Shown here piece by piece: positions 32,877-46,039 of a stretch of DNA of 64,000 nt (the first letter of the stretch is position 1; the number at the start of each line of letters is the position of its first letter). Origin of the DNA: Tubulanus polymorphus. Taxonomy: Eukaryota; Nemertea; Palaeonemertea; Tubulaniformes; Tubulanidae. The translations under genes and the position numbers were made by a program. Under the pieces are notes generated by a model. The model was given only the letters and a program-made list of their open reading frames with translations. It was not told where the DNA came from and searched no databases. The DNA lies in contig NC_134026.1 of the NCBI RefSeq assembly GCF_964204645.1, forward strand, positions 16,636,650 to 16,700,649. Direction: 5' to 3'.

Positions 32877-32915
32877 TGTAACCGGCTGGTTGTTGTATCG
32901 GCAGGCTGGCTGCCG

Positions 32916-32971
<56 letters not shown>

Positions 32972-33069
32972 CATTAATATGTAGTAGAGCTATGAAATAT
33001 TATGAACTGTTCGATATGACATTGTACATCTATATGATTATGAAATATGCAAATTATATCAGGGTGACA
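32877..33069. repeat. Left copy of an LTR-like direct repeat, shortened
   Basis: Starts TGTAACCGGCTGGTTGTTGT, contains an (ATT)n tract (32918-32970), and continues with about 97 bp nearly identical to 34683-34779, ending GTGACA. The outer TG and CA fit an LTR. Confidence 0.5.
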
Positions 33070-34288
33070 GATGCCCCCTTGTCCAATTAAATTTGGTCCT
33101 CCAAATTTGCGGAAAACGCAGATACTATAAGTTCATCAAAACTCCTTTCATCGCGAAAACATGATGTCAAATGTGAAAACATGAAAGATTGACTTTCACC
33201 GCGCGAAAATGTGCAAACGCTGGACAGTAGCGGCCGGATTCTCAGTCATTCACGAAAGAGTCACATGTTGTAGTTATTTACGGACGATGCGATAATACGT
33301 TAACTGTGATTTTGAATGATCTGCAGAGGATCCCCGAATTCTGGTTGGTTCTGCGACGAACAGAAGTAGCGACGTGTTGTGTAGTTATAGCGTCCCGAAG
33401 ATCAGTTGGTGATGCAAGTTGCAAGTAGTACGCATTTCTCTGTTTTGAAGATCTTTCGATTATTGACTGGAAATAACTTCGTGACACAATGATAGTAACA
33501 CACAACATTTGACATCAGAGCAGAGTTCAGGCAATGACACAACACAAATACAGTTACCCTTGTCAACCAAAAGGAAAAAATTATCATCATCCAAAATAAG
33601 TGGCCAGGTGTAACTGAGATTATATATTTGTCCACATAAAAATTCAACCAATTCATCTTCATGTTTTAGTTATACTAACAAACAAAAAATATGAACCTAT
33701 GAAAATGAAAATTGCCGATTAAACCTTTAGTATAGTCGAAATAGTTTGTTGCGAAAACGTATAGATACGCACTGTACTGTAAGTAGATGAATTTGACTAA
33801 TTAACCTTAGACATATCCCCTGAGAAGTTTTCCGTATTCTAATACTTATAGTACGAAATGAAACTAAAATTGATTTATGCTGATTGGAACTAGATGCCTA
33901 GAAAAAAAGAATTGTGAATCATACTATTTAAACCAGCGATAACTTTTTTGATCGTACGGTAGTATCTTATATCCAAATTCCTATAATTTTCTATCATGTT
34001 CATCTGACCACTAATTCGAGACAAAGAAGCAACTGTATTACCTTCGGCTGACAAAAAGTTACCGCATTGCATTGTACCCACTGAAACAGCAGCAATGTTC
34101 ACGATCAGTACGGCCATCTCGTCACAGGTGTAGTTGAATACGATCTTCTCGTGAGGTCAACGTTCCAGTCACAACCAATAGTTTAAATCAGCTTCATCTG
34201 TACTTGTGTTAGTCACGAGGACTTAAATTTGGGTTCTCCACCATCTGTAACCGTCGATCTGTGAAGGTAAACCCGGTTCTCCGCCATC
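33070..34288. other. DNA between the LTR-like repeats
   Basis: No gag or pol frame is recognisable. A short duplication (CCATCTGTAACCG) lies near 34241-34296. If this is an LTR element, it is deleted inside. Confidence 0.35.
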
Positions 34289-34779
34289 TGTAACCGGCTG
34301 GTTGTTGTATCGGCAGGCTGGCTGGGGAACTAGCATTTACACCAGCGGTACAGGATTCCATCCATCAGGAACAACAAGGCAGTTAAACCTTATATGTACA
34401 ATCTTTATTGCATCCCGGAATGAGAATGATTATCATAGCTTTACATAGTCTTTATATACAGAATCATGAGTATAATGTGAGACTAGGTGTCAGACAAGTT
34501 GTAGACATCAGGACTCACAAACAAACACCTAGTGACATGTTTGAGAGACATTAATTAATTATCGATGAGCACTGACTATAGCTAATTATCGTGAAAACAT
34601 ATTGAGTAATGTCACATGTTGATTACGACCTTAAAGCACATATTGACACTATAGTCATAAGTTATATTATATTATTATTATTATTAATATGTAGTAGAAC
34701 TATGAAATGTTATGAACTGTTCGATATGACATTGTAGATCTATATGATTACGAAATATGCAAATTATATCAGGGTGACA
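34289..34779. repeat. Right copy of an LTR-like direct repeat, 491 bp
   Basis: Starts with the same TGTAACCGGCTGG stretch and ends with the same 97 bp and GTGACA as 32877-33069. It keeps about 300 bp that the left copy has lost. Confidence 0.5.
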
Positions 34780-34989
34780 GAATAACAACATACGCTTGGA
34801 CGCGCATTTAAAAAGATGATGACAATAGATGAGGTCAAAAGTTGCAATTATCTCGGTTTTAACATCTACTATGACGGCAAATTTCATCTGCTACATGACT
34901 CATTGTAAATGGATTTATGTATTTTACAAAAACTACAGCTTTTTAATAGTATATTTCGTAGTGAAATATGGAGAGTTGGACACGATCTG

Positions 34990-35570
34990 AAAGTGCTATT
35001 GTAGGCACGATGAAAAAACCAACAACAGCAAAATGTGGCACGTTTTAAATAACGTTCGTTTTGAAATACTTTCATTTATGTTTTATTTTCTAATACATTT
35101 TAAATACTGTTTTCGCTCCATATAGCCTACCATGGAATTGGTTGGAGTAAAATCAATTTTCTAATTCTTATTCTTATTCGTTTGAAATGAACTGAGGACT
35201 GATGTTGACGAAATCTTTGTGAACTTCCTCGTGCGACATACAGACCAGAAACACAAATAACCTGGGGCGGGCGCAGGAAAACTCTGTTAGTGTTAACCGT
35301 GGTTAGTACACTGTGGTTAGGCATAAACGGGCGCAGGAAAACGCTGTTAGCTAACCACTATATTTGTGCGGTCTCTTATTTAAATCTGGTTAGCCTAACC
35401 ACGGATAAGCCACTAACCATGGTTAGGCTAACAGGGTTTTCCTGCGCCCGCCCCTGTTATCCTGCTTTGCAGCTATATTCATCATGATCATCACTATCGG
35501 CTCTGTCGCTGCCGCCGCCGCCACCAGCCCCAGCACCACCACCACCGCTAATAACATAGACAACGCAGTC
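34990..35570 (+). pseudogene. Decayed relic of the Thr/Ser-rich exon unit
   Basis: Near 35008 the text GATGAAAAAACCAACAACAGC resembles the 3' part of the exon copies at 42410 and 43060. The following intron-type DNA (TTGGTTGGAGTAAAATCAAT, later TTATCCTGC...TTTGCAGCTATATTC) matches 42500-42700. It is a zeroth, non-coding copy of the tandem unit, now split by a MITE (35262-35456). Confidence 0.5.
35262..35456. mobile_element. MITE with GGGGCGGGCGCAGGAAAAC inverted ends
   Basis: Left CTGGGGCGGGCGCAGGAAAA and right CAGGGGCGGGCGCAGGAAAA (reversed). Copies of TAACCATGGTTAG-like sequence lie inside. About 195 bp and non-coding. The paralogous sites at 42641 and 43776 lack it, which gives the empty site. 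The target duplication is unclear; a CAGGG-type end would fit hAT. Confidence 0.7.
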
Positions 35571-38480
35571 TTAAATGTTTTGTGACTTTCTCAAAATGTA
35601 TCAAAAATTTAAGTAATTTTTAGTTCATAAGTCTTCAAATATTCATAAATGAACAGTTAAAAATTGTTGAAACATGTCGACTCAGCCGTAAAATCAACCC
35701 ATTCACAGTCCCGAATGTGGGATAATGTCGGGCTTTAGAGAACATAATGCCCCCGAGGTCTTCACATTTACAAAAAAGATTATGTAAGCGTGTCGCGCGT
35801 TACACCGGATAGGCACACAATAGAAATATGAGCCGCACGTTCATTTGATCATCACCAATTAAGAGGACCGCTATTGTGAAAATTGACTGCGGGAGGAATA
35901 TTCCTCCCAAAGTCAATCGATGGAAACTTGACCAAGGGGTCTGATATTCAAACAATTGACTTTGGGAGGAATATTCCTCCCAAGGTCAAACGAAGAGAAT
36001 TTGACCTTCAGTTCTGATATTCAAAGTATCGACTTCGGGAGGAATATTCCTCCGACTGTCAAACGAAGGAAAATGGACCTAGGTCTGATATTCGAAATAT
36101 TGACTTTGGGATGAATATTCGTCCAAACCTCTAACGCTAAAAACCTGAGCTTTTAGAATGATAGGTCTACATAAATGATATTGATGTAATTGTTTTTAAT
36201 AAATAGTATACTATAGCGACGAAACCAGACATATTTAGGCAATTTGATTGTTAATATACACTGTATTTGAGGGTCTGCGACAAATAATTTTAGAAAGTTA
36301 AATAGCTGTAGTACAGGTTCTAATAATGAGCCTAATATAGTCTTCACATTGCAATCAGTTGTTAGAATGCATCTTCCTTTTTCTTGTTTTGATCTGAGAC
36401 GACTAGTTAAATTTTTTTCTTGATTGATTCACGCTGGGAGGTCTACATCAAATTATATTGTTGATCAAATCAATTATGTTTCAACTGCGAATTCACATTT
36501 GATATTGATATTAATAATCAATATTACTCATCATTATATAGCGCACTGCTGCAAATTGTAACCAGTGTGCTTTTCACGGGTATAAAATTAACACAAGTTG
36601 AAGAAATCGAATTTGAAATACGAGGATAATAAAAAATAAGTTGAAGGTAGGGCGGAGAGATCTGACGAAAAGAAACAACAAACGATATGGGCGCCAAATT
36701 GACCCATGCCTAATTGCCCGACCAAATAGTCCGACCTGACCTGAGTCAAATTAAGCCGAGTCAAATTAGAGCGTGTTCATTTAAACTGGTTCTGGAAGTC
36801 AGTCACTTCGCTTTGCTTAAGTATGGACTCGTTTTAGAGTCACTTCAGCATTGTTTAGTATCGAATGAATGGTTTTGCATTTGAATGTGAAATAAATTTG
36901 AACATGAAAATCAGCGCGCTCTTTGGTAAGCCATGAAAACAATTAAAGTCGGACCCTGATTCGAGCCAATTTTTTTGCAAATTAGCCATTGTCCTAGTTT
37001 TAACTTCTCATTTGTACCCTGTATAGGCCGGTTAATATTTCTGTTTGTACTCTTTCATACAAATTCGACAGATATCAAATGGCATCTTTGATTACAGACA
37101 CTGTTGACCGGTACACACCAATATGTCCATCCATCCGACATACGAGCAATCATCTCATTAATGAGATAATTGCTCGTAGATCCGACAGCTACGTTTTACA
37201 ACTAGAAGTGAATAAAATCAGATTCCTAATGATATTACATGTATTACTATTAAGAATAAGCTATTAATATATGAATAAATTCAAAAAGAATTTAGAAAAT
37301 ATCTTGCTTTGAATGGCTTTTAATTAAATATTGGAAAGGGCGATTTTGAAGGGGGAATTTTATCTGCGGAGTCACTGCTAATCGAGTTATCAAGAAGCAC
37401 AAACTCCCTAAGGTGATAAAGTGTTTTAAGCAGATTTTTTTCCGATTGTGATCCCAATATATGAATTGCACATGGAACTATTATGTATAAACACCTCTCA
37501 CAATTTACGTAACGACTGAGTGGCGTCCTTTTGCACAAGCTATATTACACCATGATGAAAAGCCTTTTATAGTTTAGAGTTGGATTTCTCGATGTATAAA
37601 TGCAAGGAGGGTCAGAAGCTTTATGCTCAATAACATTAGGTTCCTATAAATGTTTGCTATGGATTTCAAAATAAAAGAAAAATCTACGTTTAAATGAGAT
37701 ATCTGTTTCATTACTCGTGATATATCGAGGAATCTCTGCAATAAAATCTGACGATTTCAAAATTATTACAAAATGAGCAAACTTTGTGATATCTGCTAAC
37801 AGTATAAATTCAAGCGTACATGCGGATTTGCGTGATATGAAATAAATATCGTAGCGAATAATCAAAGTGAGAAAAGTATCTACCGTAGCTAGAGATGATA
37901 ATGAGTCCCATATCCAGAATATCTGAACCAAAATATCTCCCTAAAAAACCTTCAACCATTCAAAAAAACATAGGAATATGGTTGTAGGTAAAAATCTCCC
38001 TGGTAAAAATCCCCTAGGTAAATATCCCCTGTGTAAAAACCCAAAATATTCAAAGCAGGTAAAACTCCCCACTCGGTGATTTTCAAAGACATTTCAAAGC
38101 AAAATGTTTCTCCAATTTTATTAATTTGCTATGAGGCTGAAATATGTTAGAACTGTGCATTGAAATCTTTCGTTGCGATAAATCCTTAAGTAAAACTCTT
38201 AGCATAAAATAAATTGTTAGAATTGATAAGAATAATACATTTTTATTTGTAATATCTAAAGATTCGAACAGGAGTATTTTTGAACTGCGGACTCTTGTTA
38301 ACTGTGGTATATTTCAGCTGTGCGATGCCAAAAATTATTAGAAATAATGTTCTTTTGATTTGAAATATTTTAGATTCAAGCTAGTGTAATATATTTGAAA
38401 TGTGCGATGAACCCTTTCATTAAGCAGTGCGATCACTTTATTTACCAATTTAGTAGTAATGAACAATGTTAATTTTGTAG
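35571..38480. repeat. Segmental duplication, copy A
   Basis: Collinear with 45720-48990 in the same orientation, with small indels. Shared landmarks: AATGTTTTGTGACTTTC, the palindrome array, GGGCGGAGAGA, the TACGAGCAAT palindrome, and TCCCTGGTAAAAATC. No credible coding frame. Confidence 0.85.
35885..36130. repeat. Tandem palindromes GGGAGGAATATTCCTCCC, about 73-bp period
   Basis: Palindromes at 35891, 35964, 36037 and 36108. Their arms extend further (TTGACTTTG on the left, CAAAGTCAA type on the right). The fourth is degenerate (GGGATGAATATTCGTCC). Confidence 0.95.
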
Positions 38481-41400
38481 TATGTTTTAATTCAAATAGT
38501 ATATACTATAGTTTGTATACTCATGATATATTTATGGTGTTTCACAGTAAAATATGAATAAATTGGATATATGTAACAATAATATGAATTAATTGACCTT
38601 AAGATTGTATCTACAATCCATTCAAAAGGAAGGGGATTTCTACCTACACTAAAGAATCGGGGATTTTTACCGAGAGGATTTTAACCTAGGGGATTGTTAC
38701 CTAGGGTATTTTTTACCCAGATGATTTTTGCCGCTAACCATAGATGTAGTTTGTAATTTTGAATAATGGTCTTGACAATGCACTAATTATGAACAATTTA
38801 CTTTGTTTTGTTGAATTAACTACCACTTGTAATCAATTCACTATAGAACTATGGTGGATCCTAACAATGAGTCTGGCCTGCTATTCTAAACTCTTTCCGA
38901 AAATTATATTGCTAAGATATTCCTAGTCTTCATCATTTAGCATGAACTCTAGATGTTGGGCCTGGATGTATTTCGGATTTATTAAATGGTATCATGGGCG
39001 TGGAATGTTTGGGCGGAGGTATTATGCTCCAGTTTCACGCGTAAAACAAAAAAAAATATATATCCATACATAGGTCATTGCATTATAGAAATTAAACTGT
39101 TGACAAGTTGTAATAAATCTCTATAGATGAAACAATTTTAAAGAAAATGCATTATGTTTGTAGTTTCTATTCAACTACTATTGACTGTGCGCCTCGGGCT
39201 CAATCAACTCGTCATCTCCATGATTTCTATCACACATCATCAGCTGCCATTGAAATATTTGATTTGGCAGTCCTATCAAAAGTAGCGTAAATTAATACAT
39301 GCGAATAATTGATGTTTCCAAAGGGTTTTTGTTACTGGCTCGTTTACATGGGAATGGTCGAAATTCCCCGTTCAGATTCCCCCGAGAAATCCCATTGAAG
39401 AGGTTATGATTTGCTGCTGTTGGCCTGTTTTTTCGTTTGTATTGCAAAATTTAGTCCAAACTAACTGGAATCGTTTTAAATTGATTTCTGTGAAAATTTT
39501 CAATTTTTCCCCACATGTCAACAAGTGCCTTTCAAATCAGGATAGATTCCGATTGCGAAATAATGATTGTAGCAATTTTTTTAGTATTTTTTATCTATGG
39601 TTTGATACATCAAGATTTCAGTAAAAAGGACAACTTTATCGTTTATGTTAGCGAAGCTTGGTATACAAGCAGGCTGACAATAACAAGCCACTGAATTTTA
39701 TGGGGTTAGTCTTTGTATAGCTCTTTATCTATAGAAAGTCAGTGATTAAGCCCTAAGTAAATATTGCTCAATTAAAGAGAATTCATTATGACAATGTACA
39801 AGCGATGACAGGCCTATGAGGCACCCGTAAATCAAAAATATATTTCGCTGTGCGATGCGAAAATTATTGAAAATAATAAAACTTTTAATTTGAAATCGCT
39901 TAAATCAAAGCTAATGTAATATATTTGAACGTCCTAGCGATATATTTGTCCTGTGCGATAACTTTTAGTATTAATTTAGTATTAATGAAGTATATTAATC
40001 TTTGGGTGAACGGAAAAAATGGCCTAGGGAAAAATTGGGAAAAATTGCCACTAAATAAATATTAGAATTTGCTCCTTTTGTAATAACTTTGAATTGTCAA
40101 ATTCAACTGGACATTGGTGTATGCTGAATATCACGAACAACGAAACATTTATCCTTAAAAACGTTGATTTTCTTTTTCATCTTTCTTTATTTCAATAATA
40201 ATCAATCGATTTTTAAGTCGAATTAATAACCAGGATAGCGACTTAATGTGTATGTGCTTATAAGTCAACTAGTTTCCGAACCCATGGTATGTCAATCAAG
40301 ACAGATCTTCGTCTAGAAAAAGTAGGATGCATTCTATCATGGACTCTAAAACGATTGATTCTTTTTAGAGTCCATGATTCTATCCACTAATTTCAATGTA
40401 AGGACTATATAAGGCTACATGAATCAATAAGAAAGCATGTATACCGCAGGTCACTTAATCTTAAGCTTGATTGTGAGAGTTGTTTAAACACAATGGTCAC
40501 ATGAGTAATTATTGGTTGTGCGACAATGCGAGAAATCTGCCTTAGACATCTCATCCCGATATCCGGAGTCCTGGGCTTAGTAACTTATGTTTAGAATAAA
40601 TTTTATCCGATATTTTTATAACAATGTTTTTCTCTCTCTCTCTCCGTAAATTCCGGACGTTTTCTGGGTGCTAACGTTCAGTGGCCAGTAGGCTGGATTG
40701 TGTTTTCTCTTATTTCATAAATCACAATGCATATAAACTAAAACTGAACTGAATTGAAACTGAGTTCGGTTAGCAGTATAAACCTCCTAACTTTCGGAAT
40801 TATTTATAAAAGAGTGAAGAGTGAAACATCAACCCTTATACAGAATACACTTGTATAAATGAGAAAATGCACACTAGGACAATGGTTAATTTGCGACCTT
40901 AAAATGAAAGAAAGACTCGAATTTCTTTTATCACACGCGACACGCGAATCTCCTAATTACTCTAAAAATGAGAGAAAACTTCAGACGAATTAAATGTATC
41001 AGCTTTATAATTGAATGATGATTATGTACGCGTAACTTCAATGATTTGTATCGATCGGTAAATGAAATTTCCATTTAAAGAATGCATTTATCAAATTACG
41101 TCCATTGAAAATGAAATTAGCTAAACTCGAGCCATATTACTATTTAGATTTATCGCAGTTGTCTTGTGAAAATTTATAACCAATCTTTATATAGTCCCCT
41201 GTAAAATCTAAACTCAATTTCTATATTTTACACGTGATTTAACTACGATTTCTCAACTTCGTATTTATTCTATAATGAGAAGCGCACTGATTAAATCTGA
41301 TTTCAACAGATTGTCGAAAAAGTTACAGCAATTTTTACTGTTAGAGAAAGAAAATACTAAATCTATTAAGTTTTCTAAAATTATATGTAAGTGTCATACC

Positions 41401-41519
41401 ATCTCATGCTCTAAGATATTGTGTATCGTAACATTTGAAATTCCTAAATCTACCTGGCTTCATTGGGTACTGTTTTTTAAAAAGAAAAACAAATAACACC
41501 CAACGCACCAATACCTATA
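38481..41519. other. Host non-coding DNA
   Basis: About 3 kb without a gene I can support. A short TCTC tract lies near 40632. A stretch near 39830-39990 (TATTTCGCTGTGCGATGC) resembles 38320-38430 and may be an old duplicate. Confidence 0.4.
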
Positions 41520-42090
41520 ATTCTAAAAGTTCAGGTTATAACGTTTAGAATATTCCTCCCTAAGTCAATACTTTGAATAGAAGACCAGAAGGTAAAATTC
41601 TCTTCGTTGGACTTTTGGAGGAATCGTTTGAATATCGGACCTCTTGGTCGAGTTTCCATCGATTGACATTGGGAGGAATGTTCCTCCCGAAGTCGATACT
41701 TTGAATATCAGAACTGAAGGTCAAATTCTCTTCGTTTGACCTTGGGAGGAATATTCCTCCCAAAGTAAATTTTCACAATAGCGGTCCTCTTAATTGGTGA
41801 TGATCAAATGAACGTGCGGCTCATATTTCTATTGTGTGCCTATTCGGTGTAACGCGCGACACGCTTACATAATCTTTTCTGTAAATGTGAAGACCTCGGG
41901 GGCATTATGTTCTCTAAAGCCCGACATTATCCCACATTCGGGACTATGAATGGGTTGATTTTACGGCTGAGTCGACATGTTTCAACAATTTTTAGCTGTT
42001 CATTTATGAATATTTGAAGACTTATGAGCTAAAAATTACTTACATTTTTGATACATTTTGAGAAAGTCACAAAACATTTGAAACTGCGTT
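41520..42090 (-). repeat. Inverted copy of the palindrome-bearing repeat
   Basis: Reverse complement of about 35571-36140: palindrome units at 41660-41765, then AGGTCTTCACATTTAC and GTTTTGTGACTTTCTC in reversed form. It ends at 42085-42090 next to the exon cluster. Confidence 0.85.
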
Positions 42091-42170
42091 AGACATAATA
42101 TATACAATTTATACCTCTTTCCAACTTAACTAATTTTATTCTCTTTTGATTTTATATACGTGAACTGCAG

Positions 42171-42445
42171 GTCGCGATAGCACAGAAACGATCACGAAAA
42201 ATGGAACGCAAGATGTTTACCAATCGAGTTATATTGACACTCCAGCAATGATCAATCAGACCAATGAGACCCGCCATTTGGTTTCAAAAACCACGCAGAC
42301 AAACCATCATCATGAAACTTCGTTTCTAGTCGACGAATCTACGAGGAAAACATCGGGTAGGCCAACGCGTAAAAACAAAGACACGATCTGTAAAAGCTAT
42401 AAGGCAAGGTTACAAAACCAACAACAGTACAAGTGTGTGTTGTAA
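42171..42445 (+). pseudogene. Thr/Ser-rich exon, copy 1, truncated
   Basis: After the acceptor GAACTGCAG it reads RDSTETITKNGTQDVYQSSY, INQTNETRHLVSKTTQTNHH and KTSGRPTRKNKDTICK. It then shifts frame relative to copies 2 and 3 and stops at 42443. It has N-glycosylation-type sites (NQT, NET). This is the most diverged coding copy. Confidence 0.6.
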
Positions 42446-42819
42446 ATAACCTTTTTCGAAGTTAGTAGATACAGTTTTTCCTCCATATACCGTGGGAATG
42501 GTTGGAGTGTAATAATTATTCGTATTCTAATTCTTATTCGTATGCAATGAACTAATAAGACTGATTTCGACTTAATCCCGGTGACTGATTTCGACTAAAT
42601 CCTTGTGAGCTTCCTAGTGCGTCATACAAACCAACAACGCAGAAAAAATGTTATCCTGCCTATTTTGCAGCTTTATTCATTATGATCATCTCCATCGCCT
42701 CTGTCGCCACCACCGCCACCGCTGACAACAGATACATAGGCCTAATACATGTACATACCTTTTTCCAACCAAACTTAACTGATTTCATTTTCTTTTTATT
42801 TTATATATATGAACTGCAG

Positions 42820-43730
42820 GTCGCGATAGCACAGAAACGACCACAAGAAATGGAATGCAAGATGTTAACCAGTCGAGTTATATTGACACGCCTGCGCTGA
42901 TCAATCAGACGAATGAGACCCGCCATTTTGTTTCAAAAACAACGCAGATAAACCATCGTCGTAACACCATGTTACTAATCGACGAATCTGTGAGGAAAAC
43001 ATCGGATAAGCCTACGCGTGAAACATGGACCCGATCTGTAAGTACTATTAAAGGCATGGTGACGAAACCAAAAACAGCAAAATTGAGTGGAACAGGGACA
43101 CGAATAAGCAACAGTAAATCGAAGGCTCTGGAGAACCAAACAACTGCAGAATGGAGAACTCAAAAAACTAAATCCGATATGATTCGCGATACTTCAATAA
43201 TAGATGATATTACTACAACGCCTGTATTCGTCAATAACTCTATCACTAAAGGAACGACATTGGAGTCAAAACCACAACTAAGCTCAACAACCGCGCGACG
43301 TCTGAGGAAAAAAATAACAACTACCGCAAAGCGGCTTGATGAAAAAAAGTTCACCACGAATTCATTCGGTAAAACAAAGCCAACAAACGCAAATCGACTT
43401 GGAAACACACGGACAACATCCATAAGCTACCTCAGTAAAACGAAGACGTCCCGCATGCTGGACATGACAGTAACCATCAATGGTACGTTTATTTCTAATG
43501 AGTCAACAACTGCGTCTCGGGATTTAGCGTCCGCTCATGCAGGAAGCCAAATTACAAGATCGTTTGACGTAGCATCGACAAAAACCCCTAACGAACAACT
43601 GCTATCCAGATCAACGACTAAAATAGCCAGTTTGATGCCAGTGACGACAAAATTTCCTGAAAACGCAACTTTCGAAACGAAGAATTTCGGATCGCACATG
43701 CACGGTGGGGGGAAGCCCCAAATCGACTAA
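42820..43730 (+). CDS. Thr/Ser-rich exon, copy 2 (mucin-like extracellular segment)
   Basis: The acceptor TATGAACTGCAG precedes 42820. The reading frame G|GT CGC gives RDSTETTTRNGMQDVNQSSY and about 290 more residues rich in Thr, Ser, Lys and Arg (TTPVFVNNSITKGTTLESKP, KKITTTAKRLDEKKFTTN, NGTFISNESTTASRDLAS). There are several N-x-S/T sites and no Cys or hydrophobic segment. It is almost identical to copy 3. Its 3' end (after KFPENAT) differs from copy 3: it reads through ETKNFGSHMHGGGKPQ to a stop and lacks the splice donor seen in copy 3, because the tandem-duplication joint lies here. The function is unknown; a glycosylated extracellular spacer or a disordered linker is an inference from composition. 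Confidence 0.6.
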
Positions 43731-43951
43731 ATCCTTGTGGGCTTCCTAGTGCGTCATACAAACCAACAACGCAGAAAAAATGCTATCCTGCCTATTTTGC
43801 AGCTTTATTCATTATGATCATCTCCATCGCCTCTGTCGCCACCACCGCCACCGCTGACAACAGATACATAGGCCTAATACATGTACATACCTATTTCCAA
43901 CCAAACTTAACTGATTTCATTTTCTTTTTATTTTAAATATGTGAACTGCAG

Positions 43952-44830
43952 GTCGCGATAGCACAGAAACGACCACAAGAAATGGAATGCAAGATGTTAA
44001 CCAGTCGAGTTATATTGACACGCCTGCGCTGATCAATCACACGAATGAGACCCGCCATTTTGTTTCAAAAACAACGCAGATAAACCATCGTCGTAAAACC
44101 ACGTTACTAATCGACGAATCTGTGAGGAAAACATCGGATAAGCCTACGCGTGAAACATGGACACGATCTGTAAGTACTATTAAAGGCATGGTGACGAAAC
44201 CAAAAACAGCAAAATTGAATGGAACAGGGACACGAATAAGCAACAGTAAATCGAAGGCTCTGGAGAACCAAACAACTGCAGAATGGAGAACTCAAAAAAC
44301 TAAATCCGATATGATTCGCGATACTTCAATAATAGATGATGTTACAACAACGCCTGTATTCTTCAATAACTCTATCACGAAAGGAACGACATTGGAGTCA
44401 AAACCACAACTAAGCTCAACAACCGCGGGACGTCTGAGGAAAAAAATAACTACTACCGCGAAGCGGCTTGATGAAAAAAAGTTCACCACGAATCCATTCG
44501 GTAAAACAAAGCCAACAAACGCAAATCGACTTGGAAACACACGGACAACATCCATAAGCTACCTCAGTAAAACGAAGACGTCCCGCATGCTGGACATGAC
44601 AGTAACCATCAATGGTACGTTTATTTCTAATGAGTCAACAACTGCTTCTCGGGATTTAGCGTCCGCTCAGGCAGGAAGCCAAATTACAAGATCGTTTGAC
44701 GTAGCATCGACAAAAACCCCTAACGAACAACTGCTATCCAGATCAACGACTAAAACAGCCAGTTTGATGCCAGTGACGGCAAAATTTCCTGAAAACGCAA
44801 CTTTGAATTTACCGACGCCATTCCCTGTCG
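43952..44830 (+). CDS. Thr/Ser-rich exon, copy 3, symmetrical phase 1-1
   Basis: The acceptor GTGAACTGCAG precedes 43952, and the donor CCTGTCG|GTAAGTATT ends the exon at 44830. The length is 879 nt, a multiple of three. Both borders split a codon after its first base (phase 1-1), so the exon can be duplicated or skipped without a shift. The product repeats copy 2 (RDSTETTTRNGMQDVNQSSY; DMTVTINGTFISNESTT), ending NATLNLPTPFPV. It is Thr/Ser-rich with N-x-S/T sites. Other exons of the gene are not recognised in the window. The neighbouring duplicated introns also match, so whole exon-intron units were copied. I would call it an exon of an unknown, probably secreted or membrane, mucin-like protein. 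Confidence 0.65.
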
Positions 44831-45719
44831 GTAAGTATTGTTTCCTTAAGCAGACAGCCAAGGTTGAGTACGTATGTATTTATGTAACATACATCATGAC
44901 GTTGATTTTCACCAAAATTTTAAGGCTCGGTCACATTGTGACTGAGGTACAGGTATAGCGATTGTTTAAAACATGGCATTTGGCAATTGGTATTTTGTCC
45001 TGATTAACTTGTCCATAAATAACACAGACCATTAGAAATGGAAAATTCCGAAGAATTTCGTATCGCACATGCACGATGGGGGAAGCCAATTTTTTAGGAT
45101 CGTCTCTTAAAGTCTATATGTTCGACAAAATACAGTCCCTTGATCCCTGGTCCAAATTGGACCCCAAATATGCCCATTTGGCCGTCCCCATCTCGCCCCT
45201 TCCCAATTGGCCCCTTTTCTATTTCGCCCTTTTCCCATTCGCCCCTATTCCAGTTTTGGCCCTTCGTATTCTGTCCTTTCCCATTTCACCCCTTCCAAAT
45301 TTGTTATTTGCTCCATTCCCACCTGAGCCCTTACTATGGTTGCGGGAGAATTAGAAACAATTCCAAATAGACGGGACATGAAAACATCGTCAGTGTGTGT
45401 CTGGCCAATCAACATAGTATTCATTATGCCTTTGTTATAATGTACAAAGTGGACAAGGGTAACGTTGCACATTTAAAGTTTCAGTCCTGAAACGAATGGA
45501 TGATCTTATATTCTCGTCCGATTCCACGATCAGCAGGAACGTGTACTTTCGTGCTGGTCGACCAGTTGATACCGTGCGTATGTTGTAGAGAGACTATTAA
45601 AGAGGCGTATTCAACTATCGGAAGCGATCCTTTGTCGAACGTCTCTTAAATCCGAATCCAGACGAGGAGAATACTAACTAATATGCTTTCGATGATCTGA
45701 CGTGAATATTATTTATTTA
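44831..45719. other. Intron-like DNA with a degenerate C-rich repeat
   Basis: 45140-45310 holds imperfect short repeats of the CCCATTTSGCCCCTTCCCA kind. 45035-45090 repeats GAATTTCGTATCGCACATGC, also at 43684. The open frames over the C-rich part are composition artefacts. Confidence 0.5.
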
Positions 45720-46039
45720 AACGCAGTCTCAAAAATTTTGTGACTTTCCTCAAAATGTATCAAAAATTTAACTAATTTTTAGTCCATAAGTCCTCAAATA
45801 TTCATAAATAAACAGTTAAAAATTGTTGAAACTTGTCGACTCTGCCGTAAAATCAACCTTTTAACAGTCCTGAATGTGGGATAATGTCGGGCTTTAGAGA
45901 ACATAATGCCCCCGAGGTCTTCACATTTACAGAAAAGATTACGTAAGTGATTCACGCGCAGCGCGCGATAGGCGCACAATAGAAATCTGAGCTGCTCGTT
46001 CTTTGAGTGTCACCAATTAAGAGGATCGGTATTGTGAAA

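Noticed and set aside
32627-33090. Poly-Ile and poly-Leu frames
   Set aside because: Translation of an ATT repeat.
42905-44555. Minus-strand frames rich in Val and Phe
   Set aside because: Shadows of the Thr/Ser-rich exons on the plus strand.
45076-45370. Pro/Phe-rich frames
   Set aside because: Both arise from the same degenerate C-rich repeat.
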